64,000 bases of DNA from Pseudomonas sp. R-28-1W-6 (lineage in GTDB: Bacteria > Pseudomonadota > Gammaproteobacteria > Pseudomonadales > Pseudomonadaceae). Under the pieces are notes generated by a model, which saw nothing but the letters and a program-made list of their open reading frames with translations, searched no databases and was not told the origin of the DNA. The translations under genes were made by a program, and so were the position numbers. How positions within the stretch are numbered: position 1 is the stretch's first letter; each line of letters begins with the position of its first letter. The stretch is taken from contig NZ_WELK01000003.1 in assembly GCF_009799925.1 (NCBI RefSeq), positions 306,417 through 370,416 on the forward strand, read 5' to 3'. Shown here in pieces: positions 1 to 11,763 of this stretch.

Positions 1-35
1 ACACCGTGGAAGTTCGAGTCTTCTCCTGGGCACCA
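1..35 (+). tRNA. tRNA-Leu, 3' end only (cut by window start)
   Basis: Bases 8-12 and 20-24 pair as a 5-bp T stem (one G-T pair) around the loop ttcgagt. Bases 25-31 (cctgggc) are the 3' acceptor strand, base 32 is the discriminator A and 33-35 the encoded CCA. The acceptor strand implies a 5' end gcccagg, usual for tRNA-Leu, and bases before the T stem look like the end of a long variable arm. The anticodon lies outside the window. In PAO1 a tRNA-Leu sits just before purA, which fits. Confidence 0.75.
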
Positions 36-46
36 CTCTTCAAAAC

Positions 47-78
47 AAAACCGAGCCTCTGGCTCGGTTTTGTCTTTT
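47..78 (+). terminator. Intrinsic terminator after tRNA-Leu
   Basis: An 11-bp perfect stem (aaaaccgagcc / ggctcggtttt) with a 3-base loop is followed by gtctttt. It sits 11 bases past the tRNA CCA end. The A-rich left flank means it could also stop leftward transcription from the chemoreceptor gene. Confidence 0.85.
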
Positions 79-133
79 CTGGCTTCTGAAAACCCGTCAC
101 GAGGCGAGCTCACATGAGCTCGCCCTTGCACAA

Positions 134-2068
134 TCAGACCTTGAACTGGGCGAAGCTGGCCTTGAGCTGGTTCACCAGCCCCTCCACCACGCGACCGCTG
201 GCCGCCGTCGCACTGACCTCGCGCGCCGCACGCTGCGCCTCACTGTGAATCACCTCGACGCGGCCACGCACCGCACTGGCACCATCGGCCTGATGCGCCG
301 CCGCGCGACTGGCGCTATCGATGGCGCCATGCACCTCATCCACCGATGCCTGCACCGACTGCTGCAGCCGGGCACTGTCACGCAGTGCCTGCAGGCCTTC
401 GGCCGCCTGCTCGCCAGCCTGACCGATCACCGCCACCGCCTCGCGCGCGCCCTCCTGCAACGCCGTGATATGCGCCTGGATGTCGCCGGTAGACTGCTGG
501 GTCTTGCTGGCCAGGGCACGCACCTCGTCGGCCACCACAGCAAAACCGCGACCGCTCTCGCCGGCACGCGCCGCCTCGATGGCCGCGTTCAGCGCCAGCA
601 GGTTGGTCTGCTCGGCGATCGAACGGATCACCGTCAGCACCACCTCGATCTGCTCGCTCTGCTGTGCCAAACGCTCGATCACCGCCGAACCATTATCCAC
701 CCGCGCCACCAGCGCCTCGATCAGGCCACCGACCCGCTGGGCAATCGCGGCGTTGTCATGCGCCGCCTGGCGAATCGCCCCCACGCGCTGCTGCGCCTCA
801 TGCATCGCCTGGTTTTCCGCCTGGGCGGCGCCGGCCATCTCCTCCAGCGCCTGCAGACTGCCGGCCACTTCATCGCGCTGACGCGACGAGGCCGCCTCGG
901 CCGATGCACTGCGCTGGGCAAGACTGCGGATTTCCTCGCCGGTACGCTGCGCCACCTCGCCCGCCTCGCGCACGATGGGCTGCAACTTGGCGATGAAGCG
1001 ATTGACCGCCTCGGCCATGTCGCCCACCTCGTCGCGACTATCCAGCTGCACCCGCCGGGTCAGATCGCCCTCGCCCGCCGCCAGATCACGCAACGCCGCG
1101 ATCAGCAGCTGCAAGCGGCTGAGCACGCGCCAACCGAGAACCAGCGCGACCACCACGATCACCAGCAAACCGACTACCAGCAGCCCCACGGCGATCCGCC
1201 AGCGCAGCCCCTCGGTCGCCGCGCGCACGGTCTCGCTGCCGTTGCGCGCCATGTCCTGGGTCGCCTCTTCCGCCAGCTTGAGGCGCTGCTGCAGGGCCTG
1301 GGCGCTTTCCTGCGCCGCCCCGGCCAGGCTGCTGTCCACCAGCGCCCCGGCATTGCCGACCAGCGTCGCGAAGCGACCGTCGAGGGCGACCAGCTCCTTC
1401 TCCACCGCATCCAGGGAAATGCCCAGCTGGATCTTGCCGATGGGTGCACCCATCGGATTGATCTCGACCTCGACCATGTGCACCCGAGGATCACGCGAGG
1501 CCGCATCGACCAGGCGCTCCAGCGGCGTCTTGCCCTGCCCGGCGGCAACCAGCCCGCGCACCTGTTCGCTGCTGCGATTGAAGTTGCGGGTCAGGCGCTG
1601 CCCCTGGGCGTCGTAGTACACCGCGAACAGCACCGCCGGATCGCGCTGAGCAATGCGCGTGAAGGCGGTCAGCGCCGGCGCATCGTTGTCCCAGATCGCC
1701 TTGGGAGCGACACCGGCCAGCAGCTGCGCCAGCGAACTGCCGGATTGCTTGAGGTTTTCCTCGAGCACCTGGCGCAGCTGCGCCTGCTCGTTCTTCAGCT
1801 GGGTGGAAAGGCCATCACCCAGACGCTGCCGGGTATTGCTGGAAAGCGCAGCCATGCCGTCGCGCATCTCCTGCTCGGCCTTGCCCAGCTCGCCGGCCAG
1901 GCGCTCGCTTTCGCCGCCGAGACGCCGGCTCAGATCGGCGACTAGGCCGTCGACACTGGCATGGGTCAGCCATACGGCCAGACCGACCTGCACCAGCATG
2001 GCGACACTCAATGTAATGAAGACCGGCCGCAACAGGCGGCTGCGCAACAACGAGAATAGAACGGACAC
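134..2068 (-). CDS. Methyl-accepting chemotaxis protein
   Basis: A 644-residue transmembrane chemoreceptor that would pass periplasmic signals to the CheA/CheW array. Visible order: membrane segment about 15-36, a periplasmic sensor about 37-290 without a recognised ligand motif, membrane segment about 291-313, HAMP about 313-366, then the cytoplasmic methylation and signalling coiled coil. The conserved hairpin tip ([19 protein letters not shown]) is near residues 485-505. It has no C-terminal CheB/CheR-tethering pentapeptide. The start is GTG, chosen because AAGGAG lies 7 bases upstream. A FliA-like promoter is seen at 2105-2131. Ligand unknown. I do not recall a chemoreceptor at this position in PAO1, so it is likely an accessory gene there. 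Confidence 0.95.
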   Translation of the reverse strand: MSVLFSLLRSRLLRPVFITLSVAMLVQVGLAVWLTHASVDGLVADLSRRLGGESERLAGELGKAEQEMRDGMAALSSNTRQRLGDGLSTQLKNEQAQLRQVLEENLKQSGSSLAQLLAGVAPKAIWDNDAPALTAFTRIAQRDPAVLFAVYYDAQGQRLTRNFNRSSEQVRGLVAAGQGKTPLERLVDAASRDPRVHMVEVEINPMGAPIGKIQLGISLDAVEKELVALDGRFATLVGNAGALVDSSLAGAAQESAQALQQRLKLAEEATQDMARNGSETVRAATEGLRWRIAVGLLVVGLLVIVVVALVLGWRVLSRLQLLIAALRDLAAGEGDLTRRVQLDSRDEVGDMAEAVNRFIAKLQPIVREAGEVAQRTGEEIRSLAQRSASAEAASSRQRDEVAGSLQALEEMAGAAQAENQAMHEAQQRVGAIRQAAHDNAAIAQRVGGLIEALVARVDNGSAVIERLAQQSEQIEVVLTVIRSIAEQTNLLALNAAIEAARAGESGRGFAVVADEVRALASKTQQSTGDIQAHITALQEGAREAVAVIGQAGEQAAEGLQALRDSARLQQSVQASVDEVHGAIDSASRAAAHQADGASAVRGRVEVIHSEAQRAAREVSATAASGRVVEGLVNQLKASFAQFKV

Positions 2069-2104
2069 TGCTCAACTCCTTCCGTCGGAACGACCCATAT
2101 ACCT

Positions 2105-2131
2105 ACATCGGCGGCGGGCCGCAAAGCTGTA
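2105..2131 (-). promoter_or_regulatory. Putative FliA (sigma-28) promoter for the chemoreceptor
   Basis: Read leftward, TACA (2128-2131), a 15-base spacer and GCCGATGT (2105-2112) resemble the flagellar sigma factor consensus TAAA-N15-GCCGATAA (3 of 4 and 6 of 8 matches, exact spacer). The -10 ends 36 bases before the GTG start. An alternative sigma-70 reading, TTGCGG-N17-TATATG, overlaps it. Inferred from sequence only. Confidence 0.45.
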
Positions 2132-2177
2132 ACCCAAAGCAAGGTATAGGCCAGCCCCGGTACTTTCGCGCCAAACA

Positions 2178-2203
2178 AAAAGGCCGCTCGAAAGCGGCCT
2201 TTT
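2178..2203 (-). terminator. Intrinsic terminator of purA
   Basis: An 11-bp perfect stem (aaaaggccgct / agcggcctttt) with loop cgaa lies 21 bases past the purA stop. Read leftward it ends in a T tract. It separates purA from the chemoreceptor gene. Confidence 0.85.
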
Positions 2204-2224
2204 GTCACTCAGCACAAGCTCAGA

Positions 2225-3532
<1,308 letters not shown>

Positions 3533-3576
3533 CTATTCGAAAAGCTCGGTGCCGGCCACGGCCGACGGAAAATCAC

Positions 3577-4764
3577 TCAGGACGCCAGGGGCGCCACCTG
3601 CCAACGGCCATCGCGCAGCTGCAACTGGCGGTCGCAGCCCGCCTCGACGGCACCACCCGACTCCTGGCCCGGCAATGCCTGCACCACGCGCACCCCCTCA
3701 CGACGCAGACGCTGCACGGCCTGCCACAGGTAGACATCATGGTGGTCCGGCGCCCAGACGCCAGGCGCCGGCTCGGCGACCTGCATGTCGCCGAGGCTGA
3801 CCAGGGTCTTCAGGTCGGTGGAAAACCCGGTGGCCGGCCGCGCGCGACCGAAATCGGCACCGATGTCGTCATAGCGACCGCCCTGGGCGATCGACTGCCC
3901 CATACCGGGAACGAACGCGGCGAACACCGCGCCGGTGTGGTAACGATAGCCGCGCAGCTCGCCCAGATCGAAATACAGCGGCAGCTCGGGATAGCGCAGC
4001 TCCAGCTCGTCGGCAATCGCCACCAGCTCGTCGAGCGCGGCATGCACCTCGGCCGGCGCCTCGACCAGGCAGGCCTGGGCCAGCTCCAGCACTTCGCGAC
4101 CGCCGCACAGCTCGGCCAGCGCGCGCAGCATGGAGGCCAGCTCGGCCGGCAGGCCGGCGGTCAGCGCCGCCACTTCATCCACGGCCTTGCGCTGCAGGGC
4201 GTCGAACAACTGCTGCTCGACCTCGCCGGACAGCTCGGCGGCACGGGCCAGACCGCGGTAGATGCCGACATGACCGAGGTCCATGTGCACATCCGGTACG
4301 CGGGCCAGCTCGAGCATGTCGAGCATCAGGCTGATGACTTCCACATCGCTGGCCGGGCTGGCGTCGCCATACAGCTCGGCGCCCAGCTGGATCGGGCTGC
4401 GCGAGGTGGACAGTGCGCGCGGCTGCGCATGCAGCACGCTGCCGGCATAGCACAGGCGGCTCGGCCCTTCGCGGCGCAGGGTGTGCGCATCGATGCGCGC
4501 CACCTGCGGCGTAATGTCGGCACGAAAGCCCATCAGGCGCCCGGATTGCGGATCGGTCACCTTGAAGGTGCGCAGATCCAGATCCTGGCCAGCTCCGGTC
4601 AGCAGGGATTCGAGGTATTCGATGTGCGGGGTCACGACGAATTCGTAACCCCAGCGCTGGAACAGATCCAGCACCTGGCGGCGTGCCGCCTCGATGCGCG
4701 CCGCTTCCGGCGGCAGTACTTCTTCGATGCCATCTGGCAGCAGCCAGCGGTCTACCGTTGCCAT
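3577..4764 (-). CDS. hisZ: ATP phosphoribosyltransferase regulatory subunit
   Basis: A 395-residue paralog of the histidyl-tRNA synthetase catalytic core. In bacteria with a short HisG it forms a hetero-octamer with HisG and is needed for ATP phosphoribosyltransferase activity and histidine feedback, the first step of histidine synthesis. The class II synthetase-like fold is seen from an N-terminus typical of the family ([16 protein letters not shown]) through a motif 2-like segment near residues 75-100 to a glycine-rich motif 3-like end. It has no anticodon-binding domain, as expected. It sits between a small membrane protein gene (34 bases) and purA. No HisG is in the window. Confidence 0.97.
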   Translation of the reverse strand: MATVDRWLLPDGIEEVLPPEAARIEAARRQVLDLFQRWGYEFVVTPHIEYLESLLTGAGQDLDLRTFKVTDPQSGRLMGFRADITPQVARIDAHTLRREGPSRLCYAGSVLHAQPRALSTSRSPIQLGAELYGDASPASDVEVISLMLDMLELARVPDVHMDLGHVGIYRGLARAAELSGEVEQQLFDALQRKAVDEVAALTAGLPAELASMLRALAELCGGREVLELAQACLVEAPAEVHAALDELVAIADELELRYPELPLYFDLGELRGYRYHTGAVFAAFVPGMGQSIAQGGRYDDIGADFGRARPATGFSTDLKTLVSLGDMQVAEPAPGVWAPDHHDVYLWQAVQRLRREGVRVVQALPGQESGGAVEAGCDRQLQLRDGRWQVAPLAS

Positions 4765-4798
4765 TTCGCCATTCCCCTCTCGGTACGGGCGGCAGCCT

Positions 4799-4984
4799 TC
4801 AGTGAAGCAAATACAGGAGGGCGGTTCCCAGCAGCATGCTGGCGAGCCCCATCAGGCGCAGCCGACCATCAGACAGCTGCGTCAACTGCGTAAGCGCCGT
4901 GCGCCAACGCCGCGGATAGAGGAAGGGCAAGACGCCTTCCAGCACCAACATCAGGCACAACGCGATGCCGAATTCCTGCCACAT
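4799..4984 (-). CDS. DUF2065 small inner-membrane protein
   Basis: A 61-residue protein beginning MWQEFGIAL with two hydrophobic segments (about 3-20 and 41-59) and a basic PRRWR turn between them. It matches the DUF2065 (YjeT-like) family, usually encoded beside hflKC; the function is unknown. A longer in-frame start at 5032 is rejected because it would put the hflC terminator hairpin (5005-5025) inside the reading frame, and because GGGA lies before the ATG at 4984. It is followed after 34 bases by hisZ, so it probably leads a hisZ-purA transcript. Confidence 0.85.
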   Translation of the reverse strand: MWQEFGIALCLMLVLEGVLPFLYPRRWRTALTQLTQLSDGRLRLMGLASMLLGTALLYLLH

Positions 4985-4998
4985 GATTCCCGCAGACG

Positions 4999-5025
4999 CA
5001 AAAAAGCCGGGCTGTTTACCCGGCT
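4999..5025 (-). terminator. Intrinsic terminator of hflKC
   Basis: Read leftward, arms agccggg and cccggct (5005-5011 with 5019-5025) around a 7-base loop are followed by six T residues. It lies about 70 bases past the hflC stop and just before the DUF2065 start, so the DUF2065-hisZ-purA unit needs its own promoter or read-through. Confidence 0.85.
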
Positions 5026-5095
5026 GGCTCATGATAACACGTTTTCCGAAACGGTCACCCCGGCGGGCCGAATGGCCGCACCGGGGATACGCCGA

Positions 5096-5965
5096 TCAGG
5101 GCTTGGAGCGCTCCATGTAACGGAAGAACTCGCTGTCCGGATCCAGCACCAGCACGTCGCTCTTGCTGGAGAAGCTGTCGCGGTAGGCACCCAGGCTACG
5201 GTAGAACGCGTAGAACTCCTGGTCCTGGCCGTAGGCCGCCGCATAGATGGACGCCGCCTTGGCATCGCCATCACCGCGCACTTCCTCGGACTCGCGATAG
5301 GCTTCGGCCAGCAGCACGCGCTTCTGCCGGTCGGCATCGGCACGAATGCCCTCGGCCAGCTCCTTGCCCTTGGCACGATGCTCGCGAGCCTCGCGCTCGC
5401 GCTCGGAAGCCATGCGATCGAACACGCTGCGGTACACCTCTTTCGGCAGGTCGATGGCCTTGACACGCACGTCGACCACCTCGATGCCCAGCTCCTTCTG
5501 CGCCATGCCGTTGAGCGACTTGGTGATGGCGGCCATCAGCGCATCGCGCTCACCGGAAACCACCTCATGCAGGGAGCGGGTACCGAACTGGTTGGACAGC
5601 GCGGAGACCAGACGCTGCGACAGGCGGTCGTCGGCGATCTGCTTCATGCCGGAAGTCGCGGTATAGAAGCGCTCGGCATCCGCCACCCGCCACTTGGCAT
5701 AGGCATCGACCATGACCGCCTTCTTTTCCAGGGTCAGCACACGCTGGATCGGCGATTCCAGGGTCAGCAGGCGGCCGTCGAACTTGCGCACCTGGTTGAC
5801 CATCGGAATCTTCACGTGCAGACCGGGCTGCACATCGGCCACCTGGATCTTACCGAACTGCAGGAGCACGGCCTTTTCCGTCTGGGTGACGATGTAGAAG
5901 CTGTTCCAGGCAACGACCGCCAGGACCACGCCGGCGATCAGGGCAAACAGAGATTTATTGCTCAT
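5096..5965 (-). CDS. hflC: HflC, modulator of FtsH protease
   Basis: An SPFH/band-7 membrane protein that forms a cage with HflK around the FtsH protease and modulates degradation of membrane and regulatory proteins. The 289 residues show one N-terminal membrane segment (about 5-25), a periplasmic SPFH domain (about 20-190) and a long charged helical region (about 190-270) typical of cage assembly. The start ATG overlaps the hflK stop by one base (TGATG), which suggests translational coupling. A strong terminator follows. Confidence 0.97.
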   Translation of the reverse strand: MSNKSLFALIAGVVLAVVAWNSFYIVTQTEKAVLLQFGKIQVADVQPGLHVKIPMVNQVRKFDGRLLTLESPIQRVLTLEKKAVMVDAYAKWRVADAERFYTATSGMKQIADDRLSQRLVSALSNQFGTRSLHEVVSGERDALMAAITKSLNGMAQKELGIEVVDVRVKAIDLPKEVYRSVFDRMASEREREAREHRAKGKELAEGIRADADRQKRVLLAEAYRESEEVRGDGDAKAASIYAAAYGQDQEFYAFYRSLGAYRDSFSSKSDVLVLDPDSEFFRYMERSKP

Positions 5966-7113
5966 CAGCGGCTCTCCCGCGTACGCAGATCGCGACGCTC
6001 CAGATCATTGATGATCCGCGTGGTCGTTTCACTGCTGGCCGGCTGTGCGGCACTGGCCGCGCCAGTCGCTCCACGGCTGTCGATCATCTTGTCCAGCGGC
6101 AGGTACAGCAGGTTGCTCTGCCCGTCCTTACCGGTCACCAGCACCTTGCTGGTATTGCGGTAAACCTCCTGCATGGTGTCCAGATACAGGCGCTGACGGG
6201 TGATTTCCGGGGCCTTGCGGTATTCCGCGACCAACTTGGTGAAGCGATCCGCCTCACCCTGGGCACGCGACACCACTTCATCCCGGTAACCGTTGGCGTC
6301 CTCGATGATGCGCTGGGACTGACCGCGCGCTTCCGGTACCACGCCGTTGGCATAGGTTTCCGCCTGGTTCTTCTCGCGCTGCTCGTCTTCGCGGGCGCGG
6401 ATCACGTCGTCGAAGGCATCCTTGACCTCGGCCGGAGCCGTGGCGCGCTGGATGTTGACCTGGGTGACGGTGATGCCGGTGCCGTAGGTATCGAGGAAGG
6501 TCTGCAGACGCTTGCTCACCTCCAGCGACATCTGCTCGCGACCGAGGGTGATCACCTCATCCATCGACGTGGAGCCGGCGACATGCCGCAGGGCACTCTC
6601 GGTGGCGTGCTGCAGGCTGATCTCCGGCTGATCGACGTTCAGCACGAAGGCTTCCAGGTTGCTGATCTTGTACTGCACGGTCAGCGGCACCTCGACGATG
6701 TTCTCGTCTTCGGTGAGCATCTGCCCCTGCACGGAGAACGTCCGCTCGCGCGTCACGTTTTCCTGGAATTTCTTGTCGATCGGCGGGAAGTAGATGTTCA
6801 GACCCTGGCCGACCGTCTCGTGGTACTTGCCGAGACGCAGGATGACTGCCTGCTCCTGGGCATCGACGATGTAGATCGCGTTCCACAGCCAAACCGCAAA
6901 CAGCAGTGCCACGCCGATACCCAGCAGGCCGAAGCCGCCGCCCTCGCCCTCGCCGCCACTGCGTTTCTTGCCGCCACCGAAGATCCCGTTGAGGCTCTCC
7001 TGCAGCTTGCGGAAGGCCTCATCGAGATCCGGCGGGCCCTGGCGTCCACCGCCTTTGCGGCCGCCCCAGGGATCCTGATTGTTCGAATTGCCACCCGGCT
7101 CATTCCAAGCCAT
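5965..7113 (-). CDS. hflK: HflK, modulator of FtsH protease
   Basis: Partner of HflC in the FtsH-associated membrane cage. The 382 residues show a glycine- and asparagine-rich cytoplasmic N-terminus (GGNSNNQDPWGG), a membrane segment about 62-85, an SPFH domain, a helical region and a low-complexity alanine/serine tail. The start is placed at the ATG of MAWNEPGG. An ATG 12 bases upstream would add MESA, but those codons contain the Shine-Dalgarno GGAGAG spaced correctly for the chosen start. It lies 96 bases downstream of hflX in the same direction. Confidence 0.96.
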   Translation of the reverse strand: MAWNEPGGNSNNQDPWGGRKGGGRQGPPDLDEAFRKLQESLNGIFGGGKKRSGGEGEGGGFGLLGIGVALLFAVWLWNAIYIVDAQEQAVILRLGKYHETVGQGLNIYFPPIDKKFQENVTRERTFSVQGQMLTEDENIVEVPLTVQYKISNLEAFVLNVDQPEISLQHATESALRHVAGSTSMDEVITLGREQMSLEVSKRLQTFLDTYGTGITVTQVNIQRATAPAEVKDAFDDVIRAREDEQREKNQAETYANGVVPEARGQSQRIIEDANGYRDEVVSRAQGEADRFTKLVAEYRKAPEITRQRLYLDTMQEVYRNTSKVLVTGKDGQSNLLYLPLDKMIDSRGATGAASAAQPASSETTTRIINDLERRDLRTRESR

Positions 7114-7209
7114 AGCGCTCTCCATCTGATAAAGCGAAGACGCGCCCGCGGCGCGCCGCCCAATGCTACAGAATGCCCGCCTGCCGCCGCAAAAACGATG
7201 GCACAGGCT

Positions 7210-8511
7210 TTATTGCAAAGTGTGTTGCGCGAGGAACTCCTGCGGTTCCCAGCCGGCACGACTAACCAGGCGATTCAGCTCGACCCGCGGCAGGCGGATG
7301 GCCAGCAGAATATCGCCGTTTTCGTCATGGGCCTCGCTCTGTACCGCATTCAAGGCGAAAAACTGCGCGCGTAGCCGCCCCAGACGCTGCGACAGGCGCA
7401 GGGTGCCGACGAACAGATCCTCGCCGAGCAGCTCGGCAATCGCCTGGCGCAGCAGGTCCAGGCCGGCACCGTCGCGCGCCGACAGCCATACTCGCACCGG
7501 CTTGCCGTCGCCGTCGCGCTGAATCTGCGGCTCGACGTGCTCCAGCAGGTCGATCTTGTTGTACACCTCGAGCATCGGCAGCTCGTTGGCACCGATCTCG
7601 CCGAGCACGGCCATGACCTGCTCGATCTGCTGATCGCGCTCCGGCTCGTAGGCATCGATCACGTGCAGCAGCAGGTCGGAGTTGCTCGACTCCTCGAGGG
7701 TGGCGCGAAACGCCTCCACCAGCTTGTGCGGCAGGTGACGAATGAAGCCAACGGTATCGGCCAGCACCACCGGCCCCAGGTCGTCCAGCTCGAGACGGCG
7801 CAAGGTCGGGTCGAGGGTGGCGAACAGCTGGTCGGCGGCATAGACCTCGGACGTGGTCAGCGCATTGAACAGGGTGGACTTGCCGGCGTTGGTATAGCCG
7901 ACCAGGGAGACCGACGGGATATCCGCGCGCTTGCGCCCACGCCGAGCCTGCTCGCGCTGGCTGCGGACCTTCTCCAGGCGCTGCTTGATCTGACGGATGC
8001 GCACCCGCAGCAGGCGCCGGTCGGTCTCCAGCTGGGTTTCCCCCGGACCGCGCAGACCGATACCGCCCTTCTGCCGCTCGAGGTGGGTCCAGCCGCGGAC
8101 CAGGCGCGTGCTCATGTGGTCGAGCTGAGCCAGCTCGACCTGCAACTTGCCTTCATGGGTGCGCGCGCGCTGGGCGAAGATATCGAGGATCAGGCCGGTG
8201 CGATCGAGCACCCGGCATTCGAAGGCACGCTCGAGGTTACGTTCCTGGCTGGGAGTCAGGGTGTGGTTGAAGATGACCAGATCGGCCTCTTCGGCCTTGA
8301 CCAGGTCGCGCAACTCCTCGACCTTGCCGCTGCCGACCAGGTACTTGGCAGTCGGCTGATGGCGCGGCACGTTGGCGAAGGCCACCACGTCCGCACCAGC
8401 AGAAAGCGCCAGCTCGCGAAATTCCTGCGGATCTTCGCGCGCCTCGGGATTCTGGCCATCGAGGTGAACGAGAATGGCCCGCTCACCACCACCGTGGCGC
8501 TCAAAAAACAA
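7210..8511 (-). CDS. hflX: GTPase HflX (ribosome-splitting factor)
   Basis: A ribosome-binding GTPase that splits stalled or vacant ribosomes under stress; cytoplasmic. The 433 residues contain the N-terminal HflX domain, a helical linker (about 160-195), then the G domain: G1 GYTNAGKST near 203-211, G3 DTVGF and G4 NKID. The start is TTG, read as TTG-TTT-TTT-GAG with six consecutive T bases. I chose it because the product then begins MFFERHGGGERA as in pseudomonad HflX and because it lies 12 bases after hfq. No ATG in frame would keep the family N-terminus. It probably shares the miaA-hfq-hflX transcript. Confidence 0.95.
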   Translation of the reverse strand: MFFERHGGGERAILVHLDGQNPEAREDPQEFRELALSAGADVVAFANVPRHQPTAKYLVGSGKVEELRDLVKAEEADLVIFNHTLTPSQERNLERAFECRVLDRTGLILDIFAQRARTHEGKLQVELAQLDHMSTRLVRGWTHLERQKGGIGLRGPGETQLETDRRLLRVRIRQIKQRLEKVRSQREQARRGRKRADIPSVSLVGYTNAGKSTLFNALTTSEVYAADQLFATLDPTLRRLELDDLGPVVLADTVGFIRHLPHKLVEAFRATLEESSNSDLLLHVIDAYEPERDQQIEQVMAVLGEIGANELPMLEVYNKIDLLEHVEPQIQRDGDGKPVRVWLSARDGAGLDLLRQAIAELLGEDLFVGTLRLSQRLGRLRAQFFALNAVQSEAHDENGDILLAIRLPRVELNRLVSRAGWEPQEFLAQHTLQ

Positions 8512-8523
8512 GGCAGACTCCCG

Positions 8524-9850
<1,327 letters not shown>

Positions 9851-9885
9851 CGGGTAAAGGCGCTCCAGGCGCAGGCGGCAACGCC

Positions 9886-11763
9886 TCAGCGACCGCGAAG
9901 AAAGAGCTTGTCGAGATCGTCCATGCCCAGCTGGGTCCAAGTCGGCCGCCCATGGTTGCACTGGCCGCTGCGCTCGGTGTGCTCCATGTCGCGCAGCAGG
10001 CCGTTCATCTCGGGCAGGGTCAGGCGCCGGTTGGCACGCACCGCACCGTGGCAGGCCATGGTCGCCAGCAGCTCGTTGAGATGGGCCTGGATGCGATCGC
10101 TGGTGCCGTATTCGAGCAGGTCGGCGAGCACGTCGCGCACCAACTGGGTGGCCTCGGCCTGCTTGAGCAGGGCCGGTATCTGCCGGATCGCCAGGCTCTC
10201 CTCGCCCAGGCGCTGCAGCTCGAAGCCCAGGCGCTGGAACCAGTCGGCATGCTCCTCGGCGCAATCGGCCTCGCGCTGGCTCAGGGCGATGGACTCCGGC
10301 ACCAGCAATGGCTGGCCGCGCAGCCCCTCGCTGGCCATGGCGGTTTTCAGCCGCTCGTAAGTGATCCGCTCGTGGGCCGCGTGCATGTCCACCAAGACCA
10401 TGCCCTGGGCATTCTCGGCAAGGATGTAGACGCCCTTGAGCTGGGCCAGGGCATAGCCCAGCGGCGGAATGTCGCCCTGGGGCTGCGGCAGGCCGACCGG
10501 CACCGCGTCGGGCAACGGCGCGAAATACTCGCGATAGGCACCCTGCGCCTCGGCGGCCGGCAGCGCCGCCTCGGGGCGCGGCGCCTGGTAGCCGGCACCA
10601 GGCGAGCGCCATACGGAGGTCGGCGCCGCCGGCTGCTCCAGCATATTGGCCGCCAGGCCCATCTCGCCTTGCGGGCCGAACTCGCCGGCGGCTTGGCCGC
10701 TCGGGCGCACCATCTGGCTCACCGCCGCGGGCGCCGCCAGTTGGTCTTCCGGGCGCACCTCGCCCAAGGCGCGGTGCAGGGTGCCGTAGAGGAAGTCATG
10801 AACCATGCGGCTGTCGCGAAAGCGCACTTCATGCTTGGTCGGGTGCACGTTGACATCGACCACCGTCGGGTCGATCTCGAGGAACAGCACGAAGGTCGGG
10901 TGACGACCATTGAACAGCACGTCGCGGTAGGCCTGGCGCACCGCGTGGGCGACCAGCTTGTCGCGCACCATGCGCCCGTTGACGTAGAAATACTGCAGGT
11001 CGGCCTGGCTGCGCGAGAACGTCGGCAAGCCGACCCAGCCCCACAGGCGCAGGCCGCTGCGCTCGATCTCGATCGGCAGCGCCTGCTCGAGGAACGCCGG
11101 GCCGCACACGCTCGCCACGCGCCGCGCGCGGCTAATCTCGTCCGGCGCCTCGTGCAGGGCGAACACCGTCTTGCCGTTGTGGCGCAGGTGGAAGGCCACG
11201 TCGAAACGGGCCAGGGCCAGGCGCTTGATCACCTCCTGCAGGTGATCGAATTCGGTTTTCTCGGCACGCAGGAACTTGCGCCGCGCCGGGGTATTGAAGA
11301 ACAGGTCACGCACCTCCACCGAGGTGCCGACCGGGTGCGCCGCCGGCTGCACCCGCGCCGCCATGTCGCGCCCCTCGGTTTCCACCTGCCAGGCCTGCTC
11401 GGCCTCCGGGGTGCGCGAGGTCATGGTCAGGCGCGCCACCGAGCTGATCGAAGCCAGAGCCTCGCCACGGAACCCCAGGCTGATCACGCTTTCCAGGTCT
11501 TCCAGTTCGCGGATCTTGCTGGTGGCATGCCGCGCCAGGGCCAGCGGCAGGTCATCGGCGGGAATGCCGCCGCCATCGTCGCGCACCCGCAGCAGCTTGA
11601 TGCCGCCTTGCTCCACCTCGACATCGATGCGCTTGGCACCGGCGTCCAGGCTGTTTTCCAGCAGTTCCTTGATCACCGAGGCCGGACGTTCGACCACCTC
11701 GCCGGCGGCAATCTGGTTGGCCAGCCGCGGACTGAGCAGCTGGATGCGCGCACCGCCGCTCAC
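9886..11763 (-). CDS. mutL: DNA mismatch repair protein MutL
   Basis: Couples MutS mismatch recognition to strand removal. The 625 residues show the N-terminal GHKL ATPase ([14 protein letters not shown] and [10 protein letters not shown] motifs within about 35-110), a variable linker (about 335-430) and the C-terminal dimerisation domain. [13 protein letters not shown] segment near 459-470 matches the endonuclease motif DQHA-X2-E-X4-E with Gln replaced by Met, which suggests that MutL itself nicks DNA, as expected in bacteria without MutH. The start is GTG, overlapping the amiB stop by four bases (GTGA), so translation is probably coupled. Confidence 0.97.
   Translation of the reverse strand: MSGGARIQLLSPRLANQIAAGEVVERPASVIKELLENSLDAGAKRIDVEVEQGGIKLLRVRDDGGGIPADDLPLALARHATSKIRELEDLESVISLGFRGEALASISSVARLTMTSRTPEAEQAWQVETEGRDMAARVQPAAHPVGTSVEVRDLFFNTPARRKFLRAEKTEFDHLQEVIKRLALARFDVAFHLRHNGKTVFALHEAPDEISRARRVASVCGPAFLEQALPIEIERSGLRLWGWVGLPTFSRSQADLQYFYVNGRMVRDKLVAHAVRQAYRDVLFNGRHPTFVLFLEIDPTVVDVNVHPTKHEVRFRDSRMVHDFLYGTLHRALGEVRPEDQLAAPAAVSQMVRPSGQAAGEFGPQGEMGLAANMLEQPAAPTSVWRSPGAGYQAPRPEAALPAAEAQGAYREYFAPLPDAVPVGLPQPQGDIPPLGYALAQLKGVYILAENAQGMVLVDMHAAHERITYERLKTAMASEGLRGQPLLVPESIALSQREADCAEEHADWFQRLGFELQRLGEESLAIRQIPALLKQAEATQLVRDVLADLLEYGTSDRIQAHLNELLATMACHGAVRANRRLTLPEMNGLLRDMEHTERSGQCNHGRPTWTQLGMDDLDKLFLRGR

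Noticed and set aside
9851..10612. N-terminal extension of miaA
   Set aside because: The extension lies over mutL codons and MiaA begins at [11 protein letters not shown] with its P-loop at residue 13.
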